Positions 54,208-63,926 of a DNA stretch of 64,000 nt are shown here, piece by piece. The position numbers were made by a program, and so were the translations under genes. Origin of the DNA: Lentibacter algarum (lineage in GTDB: Bacteria; Pseudomonadota; Alphaproteobacteria; Rhodobacterales; Rhodobacteraceae). The notes below the pieces were generated by a model. The model was not told where the DNA came from. It made no database searches and was given only the letters and a program-made list of their open reading frames with translations. The stretch lies in NCBI RefSeq assembly GCF_040580765.1, contig NZ_CP158687.1:1116001-1180000 (forward strand), read 5' to 3'. The first letter of the stretch is position 1. Every line of letters begins with the position of its first letter.

Positions 54208-56025
54208 TTAGAGCTTTTTTGACTCGCGTTTGCGCTCATGCGGGTCAAGGTGACGCTTGCGCATGCGGATCGAGCTTGGCGTGACTTCAACGAGTTCGTC
54301 ATCGTTGATGTAAGCAATCGCTTCTTCAAGGCTCAGGGTGATCGGCGTTGTCAGGCGAACGGCTTCGTCTGTGCCTGATGCGCGCACGTTTGTGAGCTTT
54401 TTGCCTTTGAGCGGGTTCACTTCCAGATCGTTCTCGCGGCTGTGCTCACCGATGATCATACCTTGGTAGATCTTGGTTTGTGCGCCAATGAACATTTTAC
54501 CACGGTCTTCAAGGTTCCAGAGAGCGTAGGCCACGGCCTCGCCATCTTCCATGGAGATCAGAACGCCAGCGCGGCGGCCTGGCATTGGGCCTTTGTGGGG
54601 CGCCCAACCGTGGAACACGCGGTTCAGAACGCCTGTGCCGCGGGTGTCTGTGAGGAATTCACCGTGATAACCGATCAGGCCACGTGAGGGGACATTGGCG
54701 ATGATGCGGGTCTTGCCTGCGCCTGCTGGGCGCATTTCGACCAGCTCGCCTTTGCGCGCGCCTGTCAGCTTTTCGATCACGACGCCTGAGTATTCGTCAT
54801 CCACGTCAATTGTGGCTTCTTCGATAGGCTCAAGTGTTTTGCCGTCTTCTTCGCGCAGAAGCACTTTGGGGCGGGAGATCCCAAGCTCAAAGCCTTCGCG
54901 ACGCATGTTTTCAATCAGAACACCCATCTGCAGTTCGCCACGGCCAGCGACTTCAAAGGCTTCGCCGCCAGGTGTGTCGGTGACTTTGATGGCGACGTTG
55001 CTTTCGGCTTCTTTCATCAGGCGGTCACGGATGACGCGGCTCTGGACTTTTTTGCCTTCACGGCCAGCCAGCGGGCTGTCGTTGATGCCGAATGTGACTG
55101 TGATTGTGGGCGGATCGATTGGCTGTGCGGGCAGGGCCGTATCAACGGCGAGCGCACAGATTGTGTCGGCCACTGTGGCTTTGGACATGCCTGCAATAGA
55201 TACGATGTCGCCCGCGAGGGCTTCTTCGATGTCTTGCTGGGCAAGGCCACGGAAGGCCTGAATTTTGGTCACGCGGAATTGCTCAATCTTTTGGCCAACA
55301 CGCGAGAGCGCCTGAACAGTTGCGCCGACTTTGAGGCGGCCTGTTTCGACACGACCCGTCAGAACGCGGCCAACGAAGGCGTCTGCGCCCAGAGTTGTGG
55401 CCAGCATGCTGAAGTCTTCGTTCTGGTGCGCGATTTGCTTGGGAGCGGGCACGTGATTGACGATCAGGTCAAACAAAGCCGAAAGGTCTTTGCGCGGGCC
55501 GTCAAGCTCGTGATCGGCCCAGCCAGAACGGCCAGACGCGTACATATGCGGGAAGTCGAGCTGATCGTCATTTGCATCAAGGGATGCGAAGAGATCAAAG
55601 CACTCGTCCAGCGCGCGGTCAGGCTCGGCGTCTGTTTTGTCGACTTTGTTCAGGACAACGATCGGGCGCAGGCCGAGGGCGAGGGCCTTTGACGTCACAA
55701 ACTTGGTTTGTGGCATCGGGCCTTCGGCTGCGTCCACGAGGAGGACAACACCGTCAACCATCGACAGGATGCGCTCGACTTCGCCGCCGAAGTCGGCGTG
55801 GCCGGGCGTGTCAACGATGTTGATGCGCATGCCTTTCCACTCTACAGAGGTCGGCTTGGCGAAGATGGTGATACCACGCTCGCGCTCGATGTCGTTGCTG
55901 TCCATGGCGCGCTCGGCCACGTCCTGATTGGCCCGAAACGCGCCGGACTGTTTCAGAAGTTCGTCCACGAGAGTTGTTTTGCCGTGGTCAACGTGGGCGA
56001 TGATGGCGATATTGCGCAGGTCCAT
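54208..56025 (-). CDS. typA: Translational GTPase TypA/BipA
   Basis: A 605-aa GTPase with G1 HVDHGKTT, G2 in RERGITI, G3 [11 protein letters not shown] and G4 NKVDK, followed by translation-factor domains II, III and V and the BipA C-terminal domain. It binds the ribosome and supports growth under stress. I start at [15 protein letters not shown], the universal N-terminus, rather than the longer frame. Confidence 0.97.
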   Translation of the reverse strand: MDLRNIAIIAHVDHGKTTLVDELLKQSGAFRANQDVAERAMDSNDIERERGITIFAKPTSVEWKGMRINIVDTPGHADFGGEVERILSMVDGVVLLVDAAEGPMPQTKFVTSKALALGLRPIVVLNKVDKTDAEPDRALDECFDLFASLDANDDQLDFPHMYASGRSGWADHELDGPRKDLSALFDLIVNHVPAPKQIAHQNEDFSMLATTLGADAFVGRVLTGRVETGRLKVGATVQALSRVGQKIEQFRVTKIQAFRGLAQQDIEEALAGDIVSIAGMSKATVADTICALAVDTALPAQPIDPPTITVTFGINDSPLAGREGKKVQSRVIRDRLMKEAESNVAIKVTDTPGGEAFEVAGRGELQMGVLIENMRREGFELGISRPKVLLREEDGKTLEPIEEATIDVDDEYSGVVIEKLTGARKGELVEMRPAGAGKTRIIANVPSRGLIGYHGEFLTDTRGTGVLNRVFHGWAPHKGPMPGRRAGVLISMEDGEAVAYALWNLEDRGKMFIGAQTKIYQGMIIGEHSRENDLEVNPLKGKKLTNVRASGTDEAVRLTTPITLSLEEAIAYINDDELVEVTPSSIRMRKRHLDPHERKRESKKL

Positions 56026-56108
56026 GATATGTCCTTGGGTTGTTCGTTGAGGGCCGATATACCGCGCGGGGACGAAAGGCCAGTCAGAATAAGGGGCGGA
56101 GTGCATTT

Positions 56109-57254
56109 ATGTCACGTATGGGGCTTTATGAGCAATTAGATGCCTGTGTTGTGGGGGCTTTGGCCGAGATAACGGGCCGAGAGGCGGATTTCTTTCGCGG
56201 GTTCGACTGTGTGGCGGCGAAAGATGCCTTGCATGGCGATGTTTCGATCAATGCTGCGTTGGTGATGGCAAAGCGGCTTGGTGTGTCGCCGCGCGCGCTT
56301 GGCGCTGATCTGGCGCAGGCTTTGGGGGGCGTTAAGGGCATCGCCAGCGCGTCTTTGGCGGGCGCAGGGTTTGTCAATCTGAGGCTTGAGCAGGACTTTA
56401 TTACAGGGGTGCTGGGGAAGGCGGAGCTTTTGCCCAAGCCGCGCCAGGGGCGGCTCGCGATTTGCTTGGATGCGCCTGAGGATATGCGGCAGCGCTGGAC
56501 GGGCGAGGCAGCGCAGGCTGTGGCGCGCGCGCTTGGGCTTGAGGCCGAGATATGCGATCCCTCGGCTGCGACTGAGGGGGCTGAGGCGCGGCTTTTGCCG
56601 TTGATCGGTCCAGACGCTTCCTATGGTGCGGCGACAGAACAGGAGTGGCGGGGCCTTTTGGCGACGTTCTCAGATATTTGGGCGGCATCTGAAGCTTACG
56701 AGGAGGTCACGCTCTTTGCGGGGATTGGCGGCGGGTTTCGCGCGGGGCTTTATGAAGCGGCATTGGGTGACAGAGCGTGCTTGCGTAGCACTGCTTTGGC
56801 CGCGGCGGACATACCAACGCTTGGGGGCGAGCACGCCGAACTCGCGCGGCTTTATGTGCTGTGCCACCGCGCGGAGCGCGTGCTTGACCTGACAGAGCGG
56901 GCCCATGCAAAGCCTGAGCGGGCGAACCCTGCGTTTTTGTTGCATTATGCAGCGTCAAAACTTTCGGCATTGAGGGGCGCTGAACCTGTTGAGGTTTGGG
57001 ACGCCGCGACACGCCGTCTGGCTCTTTTGGTGGCAGGGTATGCGCGGGTGCTGGAGCTTGCTCATGATCTGGGCGCGCCGCAGCGTTTGGCGCTCTATTT
57101 GTGCGAGGTGGCACATTTGCTCCTTGATGCTGGGGCCGCAGCTCAGGACCGTGGCGAAAAAGCCATTTGCCCACGTGTTATTGATGCCTGCGAAGTTGTG
57201 TTTTGCAGCGGATTCGCTATTGTCGGAACAAAGGCGTTGGATGAAATCACCTGA
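56109..57254 (+). CDS. ArgRS-like protein lacking the catalytic core (DALR-domain protein)
   Basis: A 381-aa protein whose first 110 residues resemble the N-terminal additional domain of arginyl-tRNA synthetase (GDVSINAALVMAKRLGV, then ASLAGAGFVNLRL) and whose last 110 residues resemble the DALR anticodon-binding domain (LLHYAASKLSAL, then GAPQRLALYLCEVAHLLLDAG). The class I signatures HIGH and KMSKS cannot be found and the middle is far too short (ArgRS is about 580 aa). In related bacteria argS stands exactly here, before the SPOR gene, so this may be a degenerate duplicate with a new role. Charging activity seems impossible. Confidence 0.75.
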   Translation: MSRMGLYEQLDACVVGALAEITGREADFFRGFDCVAAKDALHGDVSINAALVMAKRLGVSPRALGADLAQALGGVKGIASASLAGAGFVNLRLEQDFITGVLGKAELLPKPRQGRLAICLDAPEDMRQRWTGEAAQAVARALGLEAEICDPSAATEGAEARLLPLIGPDASYGAATEQEWRGLLATFSDIWAASEAYEEVTLFAGIGGGFRAGLYEAALGDRACLRSTALAAADIPTLGGEHAELARLYVLCHRAERVLDLTERAHAKPERANPAFLLHYAASKLSALRGAEPVEVWDAATRRLALLVAGYARVLELAHDLGAPQRLALYLCEVAHLLLDAGAAAQDRGEKAICPRVIDACEVVFCSGFAIVGTKALDEIT

Positions 57255-57323
57255 AGAGTGAGGCCAGCGCAAAGAGCAGTGATAAGCGCAGCATAGATTT
57301 GCGCATAAAAAACGAGGCATTCG

Positions 57324-58319
57324 ATGGCAGAACTCCCATATAGCGGAGCGCGGCAGAGCAGCTCTGCAGCTTATTCTCTTGGAACACTTACGAATTACGC
57401 GGGCGCAGTTGTTTCGCTTGGCTTGATGGTCGGGATTGGTGTTTGGGGGTATAAAGTTGTGGCGCGTGATGTGAGCGGTGTGCCCGTTGTGCGTGCGGCG
57501 TCGAATGAGCCGATGCGCATGGCGCCTGAGAAGCCGGGTGGGCAGTTGGCTGCGCATCAAGGGCTGTCTGTGAATGAAGTTATGGCTAAAGGCGGCGCTG
57601 AGAAGCCCGCAGAGCGGCTTGTTCTTGCGCCCAAGCCCGTGGATCTGACAGAAGAAGACCAGCCCTTGGCGGGTATTGTTGCGCCTAGCCCTGTGGTGCG
57701 CAGTGAGGCTGGTGTGTCTCTTGAAGAAAGTGACGCCGAACCTTTGACGCCCCAAATGGCCTCGATCCGTGCGCTGGCAGAGGCGCTTGCAGATGGGGTT
57801 GCGCCTTTGGCCGCTCAGGAAGCGCAAGTCGAGACGGTAACGCCTGTGGCCGTGGTTGTGCCAGCTGAGCCTGTGACGGCTGTCATTGAGGCTGTGCCTG
57901 AGGTGACGGCTGTTGAGGATAATATAGTCGCGGAGCCTGTCAAAGCGTCTCTTGTGAGCACGTCGTTGCGCCCCAAGCTGCGCCCGGCGGCCTTTAAGGC
58001 AGTTGCGCCTGCGGCGACAGAGGCGGCCGTTTTGGCGGCGTTGACAAGCGAGGCGGGGAGTATCCCTGTGGGCACACGGCTTGTGCAGCTTGGCGCCTTT
58101 GACAGCGCTGAAGTGGCGGGGCGCGAGTGGGAGCGGCTTGTAACCAAATTTGGCGAATACATGGACGGCAAAGAGCGTGTGATCCAGCGGGCTGAAAGTG
58201 GCGGGCGTGTGTTTTACCGCCTGCGCGCAATGGGCTTTGCAGATCTGTCAGACTCACGCCGCTTTTGTGCGGCGCTTGTGGCCGAGCGCGCCGATTGTAT
58301 TCCTGTGGTGAGCAAATGA
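57324..58319 (+). CDS. SPOR-domain membrane protein
   Basis: A 331-aa bitopic protein: short cytoplasmic tail, one membrane helix (about residues 24-46), a long Ala/Val/Pro/Glu-rich periplasmic linker, and a C-terminal SPOR domain (LVQLGAFDSAEVAGREWERL then VFYRLRAMGF). SPOR domains bind denuded septal peptidoglycan. Its stop overlaps the nagZ start (ATGA). Confidence 0.9.
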   Translation: MAELPYSGARQSSSAAYSLGTLTNYAGAVVSLGLMVGIGVWGYKVVARDVSGVPVVRAASNEPMRMAPEKPGGQLAAHQGLSVNEVMAKGGAEKPAERLVLAPKPVDLTEEDQPLAGIVAPSPVVRSEAGVSLEESDAEPLTPQMASIRALAEALADGVAPLAAQEAQVETVTPVAVVVPAEPVTAVIEAVPEVTAVEDNIVAEPVKASLVSTSLRPKLRPAAFKAVAPAATEAAVLAALTSEAGSIPVGTRLVQLGAFDSAEVAGREWERLVTKFGEYMDGKERVIQRAESGGRVFYRLRAMGFADLSDSRRFCAALVAERADCIPVVSK

Positions 58320-59326
58320 GCCGTTTTGGCGCGAGCATCCTTGATGCGGACGGGCATCAGCTTACGCGGGAGGAGCGGGCGTTTTTTCGCGATGTGAACC
58401 CTTTCGGGTTCATCCTCTTTGCGCGCAATATCGGGACCGAGGCACAGGTTGCGCGGCTCTGTGACCAGATGCGGGACGCTGTGGGGCGCGAGGCGCCCAT
58501 TACCATTGACCAAGAGGGCGGGCGTGTGCAGCGCTTGCGCGCGCCTCTCTGGCGCGAGTGGCTGCCGCCATTGGAGCAGGCCGAGCTTGCAGGCGAAAAC
58601 GCTGCGCGCAGCTTTTATCTGCGTTTTCGACTGATTGCGCATGAGCTGAAACGCTGCGGGATCGACAGCAACTGCGCGCCGATGCTCGACATTGCCTTTC
58701 CCGAGACACATCCTTTCTTGAAAAATCGCTGCTATGGTACTGATATTGCAGCGATTGCCGAGATTGGTGCAGCTTCCTCCCGTGGTATGCTTGATGGCGG
58801 TGTTTTGCCTGTGGCCAAGCATATCCCCGGCCATGGGCGCGCTGTGGCTGACAGTCATTTTGAGCTGCCGAGCGTCGATATTGGTCGTGAGGAACTTATT
58901 GCTACGGACGGTGCGCCTTTTGCTGCGGTAAAAGACTGTCCCATGGGGATGACGGCGCATATTCTGTATCCGCAGATTGACGAACGTCCTGCGACGCTGA
59001 GCGCGTCTGTGATGGAGCTGATCCGCCGTGATCTTGGCTTTGACGGGCTGATCATGACCGATGATATCTCCATGAAGGCGCTCAACGGTGATCTGGGCGA
59101 TTTGAGCCGCGCGGCACTTCTGGCGGGCTGTGATGTTATCTTGCATTGTAATGGCACTTTGGAAGAGCGTCGCACTGTGGCAGAGGCTGCTGGCGAGATG
59201 AGTGATGCGGCGCAAGAACGGGCCGAGCGGGCACTTGCTCTGCGTCAAAAGCCGGACGATATTGACATTTCGGCCATAGAAGCCGAGCTTGAAGCGCTTT
59301 TGAATGGGCGCGTGTATGACAGCTGA
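58316..59326 (+). CDS. nagZ: Beta-N-acetylhexosaminidase NagZ
   Basis: A 336-aa GH3 enzyme of muropeptide recycling in the cytoplasm. The signature ITIDQEGGRVQRL and the catalytic loop KHIPGHGRAVADSH are present, with the nucleophile in LIMTDDISM. It starts inside the SPOR gene stop and overlaps scpA by 11 bp. Confidence 0.95.
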   Translation: MSRFGASILDADGHQLTREERAFFRDVNPFGFILFARNIGTEAQVARLCDQMRDAVGREAPITIDQEGGRVQRLRAPLWREWLPPLEQAELAGENAARSFYLRFRLIAHELKRCGIDSNCAPMLDIAFPETHPFLKNRCYGTDIAAIAEIGAASSRGMLDGGVLPVAKHIPGHGRAVADSHFELPSVDIGREELIATDGAPFAAVKDCPMGMTAHILYPQIDERPATLSASVMELIRRDLGFDGLIMTDDISMKALNGDLGDLSRAALLAGCDVILHCNGTLEERRTVAEAAGEMSDAAQERAERALALRQKPDDIDISAIEAELEALLNGRVYDS

Positions 59327-60116
59327 TGACTTTGAAGAAGATCAGACAAAACTAAGTGTCGCCGACCGTATGACTGCGGAGGCGCTGATTGTGGATGTGA
59401 GTGGCTTTGAAGGGCCGCTTGATGTTCTGTTGACGCTGGGGCGCACCCAGAAAGTCGATCTGACCAAAATCAGCATTCTTGAACTGGCGCGGCAATATCT
59501 TGCCTTTGTCGAAAAGGCCAAGTCTTTGCGCATTGAGCTTGCGGCGGATTATCTTGTGATGGCGGCATGGCTTGCCTTTTTGAAGTCGCGTTTGTTGCTG
59601 CCGCCTGATCCGTCTGAGGACGGGCCCAGCGGCGAGGAACTTGCTGCGCATCTGGCCTTTCAACTTGAGCGCTTGCAGGCGATGCGCGACGTGGCGGCGC
59701 GGCTTATGGGGCGAGACCGTTTGGGCCGCGATTTTTTTGCGCGTGGTCTCCCCGAAGATGTGACGCGGGTGAAGAAGGTGACATACACCGCCACGCTGCT
59801 TGATCTGATGCAGGGCTATTCGCGGCTGCGCACGCGCGATGAGTTTCGCCCGTTTGTTATGGATCGCGACTCTGTGTTTACGCTTGAGAATGCGCTGGAG
59901 CGGATGCGCGGGCTGATCGGCTATGCGGGAAATTGGACTGATATTTCGAGTTATATTCCCGAAGGCTGGGACAAGGACCGCGCGCGGATCCGCTCGGCCA
60001 CGGCCTCGACTTTTGCCGCTTCTCTGGAGCTTGCCAAGGAAGGGCGCGTGGAGCTGCGCCAGTCAGACACATTTGCGCCAATAGAGCTGCGCCGCAGAAA
60101 TGAAAGCCGTGATTGA
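59316..60116 (+). CDS. scpA: Segregation and condensation protein ScpA
   Basis: A 266-aa kleisin with the N-terminal block FEGPLDVLLTLGRTQKVDLT and a C-terminal winged helix. It joins Smc heads with ScpB in chromosome condensation. I chose the ATG at 59316, which overlaps the nagZ stop. It is followed 2 bp later by scpB. Confidence 0.93.
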   Translation: MTADDFEEDQTKLSVADRMTAEALIVDVSGFEGPLDVLLTLGRTQKVDLTKISILELARQYLAFVEKAKSLRIELAADYLVMAAWLAFLKSRLLLPPDPSEDGPSGEELAAHLAFQLERLQAMRDVAARLMGRDRLGRDFFARGLPEDVTRVKKVTYTATLLDLMQGYSRLRTRDEFRPFVMDRDSVFTLENALERMRGLIGYAGNWTDISSYIPEGWDKDRARIRSATASTFAASLELAKEGRVELRQSDTFAPIELRRRNESRD

Positions 60117-60118
60117 AC

Positions 60119-60790
60119 ATGAATGACGACATGGAACATATTGAAGAAAAAGAGGAAAGCCTCTTTGAGGCGCCCCCCATCGCTGAGCAGGAACGGATGG
60201 TTGAGGCGATCTTGTTTGCCTCTAGCGAGACGGTGACTGTGGCGGAGCTTAATGCGCGAATGCCTCACGGGAGTGACGCCGCTGAGGCGCTTGTTTATTT
60301 GCGCAAGCGCTATGAGGGACGGGGTGTGCGGGTTGTTAAAGTGGGCGATGCTTGGGCGATGCGCACCGCGCCTGATCTGTCGTTTCTCATGCAAAAAGAA
60401 ACGGTTGAAACACGCAAGCTTAGCCGAGCGGCCATCGAGACATTGGCGATTGTGGCCTATCACCAGCCTGTCACGCGTGCCGAGATCGAGGAAATTCGCG
60501 GTGTGAGCGTGAGCCGTGGCACTGTGGACCAGCTTTTGGAAATGGAATGGATTCGCTTCGGGCGGCGGAAGATGACGCCGGGACGACCTGTGACTTTTGT
60601 TGTGACGCAGGACTTTTTGGACCACTTCGGGCTGGAATCGGCCCGCGATCTGCCTGGATTGAAAGAGCTTCGCGCCTCAGGGCTTTTGGAGAGCCGTTTG
60701 CCACCGAGCCATATGCCTACTTTGGGCGAAGGCGACGAGGACTTGATCGAAGAAGTGCAAGAGGGACAGAGCGAGCTCTTTGAGGACTGA
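60119..60790 (+). CDS. scpB: Segregation and condensation protein ScpB
   Basis: A 223-aa protein with two winged-helix domains (ILFASSETVTVAELNARM, then YHQPVTRAEIEEIRGVS and GRRKMTPGRPVTFVVT) and an acidic C-terminal tail. It partners ScpA. I use the ATG at 60119 rather than the TTG 6 bp upstream. Confidence 0.94.
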   Translation: MNDDMEHIEEKEESLFEAPPIAEQERMVEAILFASSETVTVAELNARMPHGSDAAEALVYLRKRYEGRGVRVVKVGDAWAMRTAPDLSFLMQKETVETRKLSRAAIETLAIVAYHQPVTRAEIEEIRGVSVSRGTVDQLLEMEWIRFGRRKMTPGRPVTFVVTQDFLDHFGLESARDLPGLKELRASGLLESRLPPSHMPTLGEGDEDLIEEVQEGQSELFED

Positions 60791-60856
60791 GGGAATGCCT
60801 TATTTTACGCACAATGGCTGCTTATATTGCGGATTGAGCAGGTAAAGGAGGCCAAT

Positions 60857-61015
60857 ATGAATGCGAATAGGCTTATTAATATGGTGCTGCGCATGGTGAT
60901 GCGCAAAGTTGTGAGCGCGGGGCTGAAACGCGCAGGCGGGGGTAAGGGCGCAAGTGCTGCGACCAAGGGCTTGAACAAAGCCTCCCGTATGGCGCGGCGC
61001 GCAGGTCGATTTTAA
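60857..61015 (+). CDS. Small basic protein, unknown function
   Basis: A 52-aa, strongly basic product (MVLRMVMRKVVSAGLKR, with a Gly-rich middle and an Arg-rich end) behind a perfect AAAGGAGG ribosome site, which is the main reason to call it. It lies between scpB and the convergent dcd, whose stop it overlaps. In related genomes small ORFs of this kind occur between scpB and tatA, from memory. Confidence 0.7.
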   Translation: MNANRLINMVLRMVMRKVVSAGLKRAGGGKGASAATKGLNKASRMARRAGRF

Positions 61016-62088
61016 GATTTGAAGTGCTTGGAGAGCTTGAGGCCTTGGCCTTGATAGTTTGAGGCGATCCGTTCGCCATAGAGCTCTTTGGGCGTTTGTG
61101 ACATTTTTTCATAGACCAAGCGGCCAACGATCTGGCCATGCTCTAGCACAAAGGGGCTTTCGTGGCAGCGCACTTCGAGCACACCGCGCGAGCCTGCGCC
61201 GCCTGCTGCGGCATAGCCAAAGCCCGGATCAAAAAAGCCTGCGTAATGCACGCGGAACTCACCGACCATCGCGAGATAGGGTGCCATTTCGGCAGCGCAA
61301 TCTGGCGGGATGCAGACGGCTTCATTGCTTACGAGGATATAAAATGCGCCTGGATCAAGGATGATCTGGCCGGTGTCGCTGCGGACCTCTTCCCAGAAGT
61401 CGGCGGGGGCGTAGTGCCCGAGCCTATCCAGATCAATCACACCAGTGTGAGGCTTAGCGCGATAGCCAACGAGGGTGCTGCCTTCGGGGCGCAGATCAAC
61501 GGAAAAGCCGAGCCCCTCACTGATCACGGGGGTGCTGCCATCAACCAGCGGGATTTCTGCATGAAGGGCGCGCAGATCAGCGTCGCTCAGTGTCGCTTGG
61601 CCATCGCGGAAGCGAATCTGGTTGAGGCGCATACCGGGGCGCACGAGGACAGAGAAGGAGCGCGGACAAATCTCGGCATAGAGCGGGCCTGAATAGCCCG
61701 CTGGAATGCGGTCAAATTCTTCGCCGCCGTCTGTGATTGTACGGGTGAGCAAGTCAAGGCGGCCCGTGGAGCTTTTTGCATTGGCGACTGCTTGGATGCC
61801 TTCAGGGAGAGCGAGGCTTTCTTGTAGCTCGACGACATAGACGCAGCCTTTCTCAAGCACGGCGCCTTGGCTGAGGTCTATCTGGTGCATTTCGAACTCG
61901 GACAAGCGCTCGGCAACTGTACGGCCTGCACCCGCGAGGAATGAGGCGCGCACACGATAGGCGCGCGCTCCGAGACGCAGATCGAGGCTAGCCGGCTGAA
62001 TTTGGCCTTCGGCATAGTCGTCTTGAGCGGAGATTTCGCCACGGGCGATCATCTCGTAAAGCTGCTGGCTGGCCAGAACGCCTGTCAT
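61012..62088 (-). CDS. dcd: dCTP deaminase, large two-domain form
   Basis: A 358-aa protein with two Dcd/DUT-like domains, the form found in many alphaproteobacteria. Substrate-site segments include NAKSSTGRLDLLTRTI and GGAGSRGVLEVR. It deaminates dCTP to dUTP, feeding thymidylate synthesis. I start at MTGVLASQQLYEM behind AAAGGA. Confidence 0.92.
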   Translation of the reverse strand: MTGVLASQQLYEMIARGEISAQDDYAEGQIQPASLDLRLGARAYRVRASFLAGAGRTVAERLSEFEMHQIDLSQGAVLEKGCVYVVELQESLALPEGIQAVANAKSSTGRLDLLTRTITDGGEEFDRIPAGYSGPLYAEICPRSFSVLVRPGMRLNQIRFRDGQATLSDADLRALHAEIPLVDGSTPVISEGLGFSVDLRPEGSTLVGYRAKPHTGVIDLDRLGHYAPADFWEEVRSDTGQIILDPGAFYILVSNEAVCIPPDCAAEMAPYLAMVGEFRVHYAGFFDPGFGYAAAGGAGSRGVLEVRCHESPFVLEHGQIVGRLVYEKMSQTPKELYGERIASNYQGQGLKLSKHFKS

Positions 62089-62208
62089 ACTGTGTCCTTT
62101 CACGGGCAAGGTTGCGCAGCTTTTATCAAGTTTTTGGCTGAGAGGCAGGGAAAAATGCATCCCTGCCGTCTGATTGCTCAAGTTTTGTCGCCCGTTAGGT
62201 CCGTGGCA

Positions 62209-63648
62209 CTATAGAATATCAGTCACAATGGTCTTGAGGCTTGCGGAGAGTGGCGCGCTTTCGTCTTCTTCGCTGTCGTTATAGGGACTTTCTTGGGCAT
62301 AAAATGTGCTCATCGGGACTGTCGGGAAGCCGAGGTCACCACTTTGTTCGGCAGCATAGAAGGCTTCGGCCTCGGCAATCTGCTCTGGCGTGCAATAAAG
62401 GGCTTCGGCAGCCATCATATCGGCAACTGTAACGCCTTGCTCAAGCTCTTGACCCCGCCACATCTCAGTCTCAGTCTCAGTCTCAGTCTCAGTCTCAGTC
62501 TCAGTCTCAGGTTCGGCTGGAGGCTCAAGATTTGTATCTGATGCCGGCGGCAGCTCTAATGCAGGCGCTCGCTCAGCTTCCAGAGAGCCCTCAAGCTCAG
62601 GTGTATCTTCGGGGGCAAGCTCCGGTTCTGGGGGGGAGACGACTTCGGCCTCGGGAGCTGGCAGGGGAGCAGGATCTGGCGTGACCTCTGGTGGCGGGGC
62701 GGCCTCTGGCGCAATGATCGGCTCTTCTGGCGTTTCGTCCACGGTTTCCTCTTCGGGCGTTTCTTCAACAGGTGTCTCTGGTTCGAGTTCTGGTGTGGGA
62801 ACGACCATATCCATATAGTTTGTGGTTTGAACTTCGATGTAATCGAGCAGCTCTGTATAGTTTTCGGCGACGAGTGGGTGGATATTGGCGGGCACGTCGA
62901 AACTTGCAGGAGCGGGTTCGCCATTTGTGGCCTGATAAGTGATCAGGCTGGCAAGAAAATATGTTGTCTCTGTGCCGTGCGGGGCGCTGTCTGTGAAAAG
63001 TTCGGTTGTACTGATGGCAGCCAGCGGGCCGCCCTCTTCGAGAAGGGAGGCGAGCACAGGAGCGACGGGAATGAGCGTGATATTGGCGTCAGGCGTGCTG
63101 GCGTTGAGCGTGTCAACATAGTCAACAAACCAAGTATGATAGTCTTCTTGGTTGTAATCGTAATAGCGCTCGATACTGCTTTCGCTTGGTGGGAAGGTCT
63201 CGCTGAAGGCCGCGAGATCGCTCCAGCCTTGGTAGACAAAAATCTGCGCATTGGGTTGATCGGTGAGCACTGTGGCAAGGATCGACTCGGTGGCATCGAC
63301 TGGGCTTATGTTGCCGTCGGGATAGTTGGCTGTGGGCGCGAGGTCTTGGATAAAATTGCCTGGTGTTATGATCACTTGGCTAAACGCCTGATCCGCAAAG
63401 CGCTCCGTGTCATCGTCCCACTGACCTGTAATGCCCTGGAAGCCCCATTCGTTAGCGGGCTCAAGGCGGTCGGCGAACTGGCGCAGAAAGCCGAAGCCGC
63501 CGTTCACGTCATAAGTTCCTCCGGCTTCCAGAGTGAGTTGGTTGAGCCAATAGGGCAGGTTGGTTTGGGCGCCCCCTTCGGAAAAGTTGACAAGCGAGTT
63601 CCCGAAAAAATACTGGTTGGTTTCTATCGGCACAGGCGCACACTCCAT
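62209..63648 (-). CDS. Putative SGNH-like or secreted protein with Pro/Glu-rich and ET-repeat regions
   Basis: A 479-aa protein. The first 270 residues look globular, and its beginning (FFGNSLVNF) together with QIFVYQGWSDL and HPLVAENYTELL is reminiscent of SGNH-type hydrolases, although I cannot identify the full catalytic triad. Residues about 285-400 are a Pro/Glu/Ala-rich linker. Seven Glu-Thr pairs follow, then an 85-residue C-terminal part. No classical signal peptide is seen at the first Met. Confidence 0.6.
   Translation of the reverse strand: MECAPVPIETNQYFFGNSLVNFSEGGAQTNLPYWLNQLTLEAGGTYDVNGGFGFLRQFADRLEPANEWGFQGITGQWDDDTERFADQAFSQVIITPGNFIQDLAPTANYPDGNISPVDATESILATVLTDQPNAQIFVYQGWSDLAAFSETFPPSESSIERYYDYNQEDYHTWFVDYVDTLNASTPDANITLIPVAPVLASLLEEGGPLAAISTTELFTDSAPHGTETTYFLASLITYQATNGEPAPASFDVPANIHPLVAENYTELLDYIEVQTTNYMDMVVPTPELEPETPVEETPEEETVDETPEEPIIAPEAAPPPEVTPDPAPLPAPEAEVVSPPEPELAPEDTPELEGSLEAERAPALELPPASDTNLEPPAEPETETETETETETETEMWRGQELEQGVTVADMMAAEALYCTPEQIAEAEAFYAAEQSGDLGFPTVPMSTFYAQESPYNDSEEDESAPLSASLKTIVTDIL
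62464..62510 (-). repeat. Hexanucleotide microsatellite (CTCAGT)n coding for Glu-Thr pairs
   Basis: About 7.8 uninterrupted copies of CTCAGT on the plus strand, read as (ET)n in the protein on the minus strand. Changes in copy number would keep the frame and only alter linker length. Confidence 0.9.
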
Positions 63649-63849
63649 GCTCGGAGTGCAAAGCCCGAGCGTTACTTTTTAAATGCAGTCAGGAAAGCCC
63701 GAGGCTGCATGCAAACATCCCTAAATTTAGACATAGTGTAAGCAACGGGTTTGGCAAGAAATTAGCATGCTGATTGAGGGGCATATCTGGAAACAGTTTG
63801 GTGACTGTTTTGCTGGTAGCTGGCTCAAAAATCTGGGGAAAAGGTGAAA

Positions 63850-63926
63850 TGGTCGGGCTAGCAGGACTCGAACCTGCGACCTTCCGTCCCCCAGACGGAC
63901 GCGCTACCAGGCTGCGCTATAGCCCG
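63850..63926 (-). tRNA. tRNA-Pro (GGG)
   Basis: A 77-nt cloverleaf on the minus strand beginning CGGGCTATAGCGCAGCCTGG. The anticodon loop CTGGGGG gives GGG, the T-arm is GGTTCGAGTCC, the acceptor stem CGGGCTA pairs with TAGCCCG, and CCA is encoded. The 200 bp between it and the preceding gene show nothing else. Confidence 0.95.

Noticed and set aside
56955..57827. 290-codon antisense frame over the ArgRS-like and SPOR genes
   Set aside because: Cys/His/Arg-rich unlikely composition, and it overlaps two credible genes.
62464..62510. CTCAGT repeat as a CRISPR-like array
   Set aside because: It is a contiguous microsatellite without spacers, inside a coding frame.
62827..63741. 304-codon plus-strand frame over the SGNH-like gene
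   Set aside because: Antisense shadow. The minus-strand frame has the more natural protein composition.
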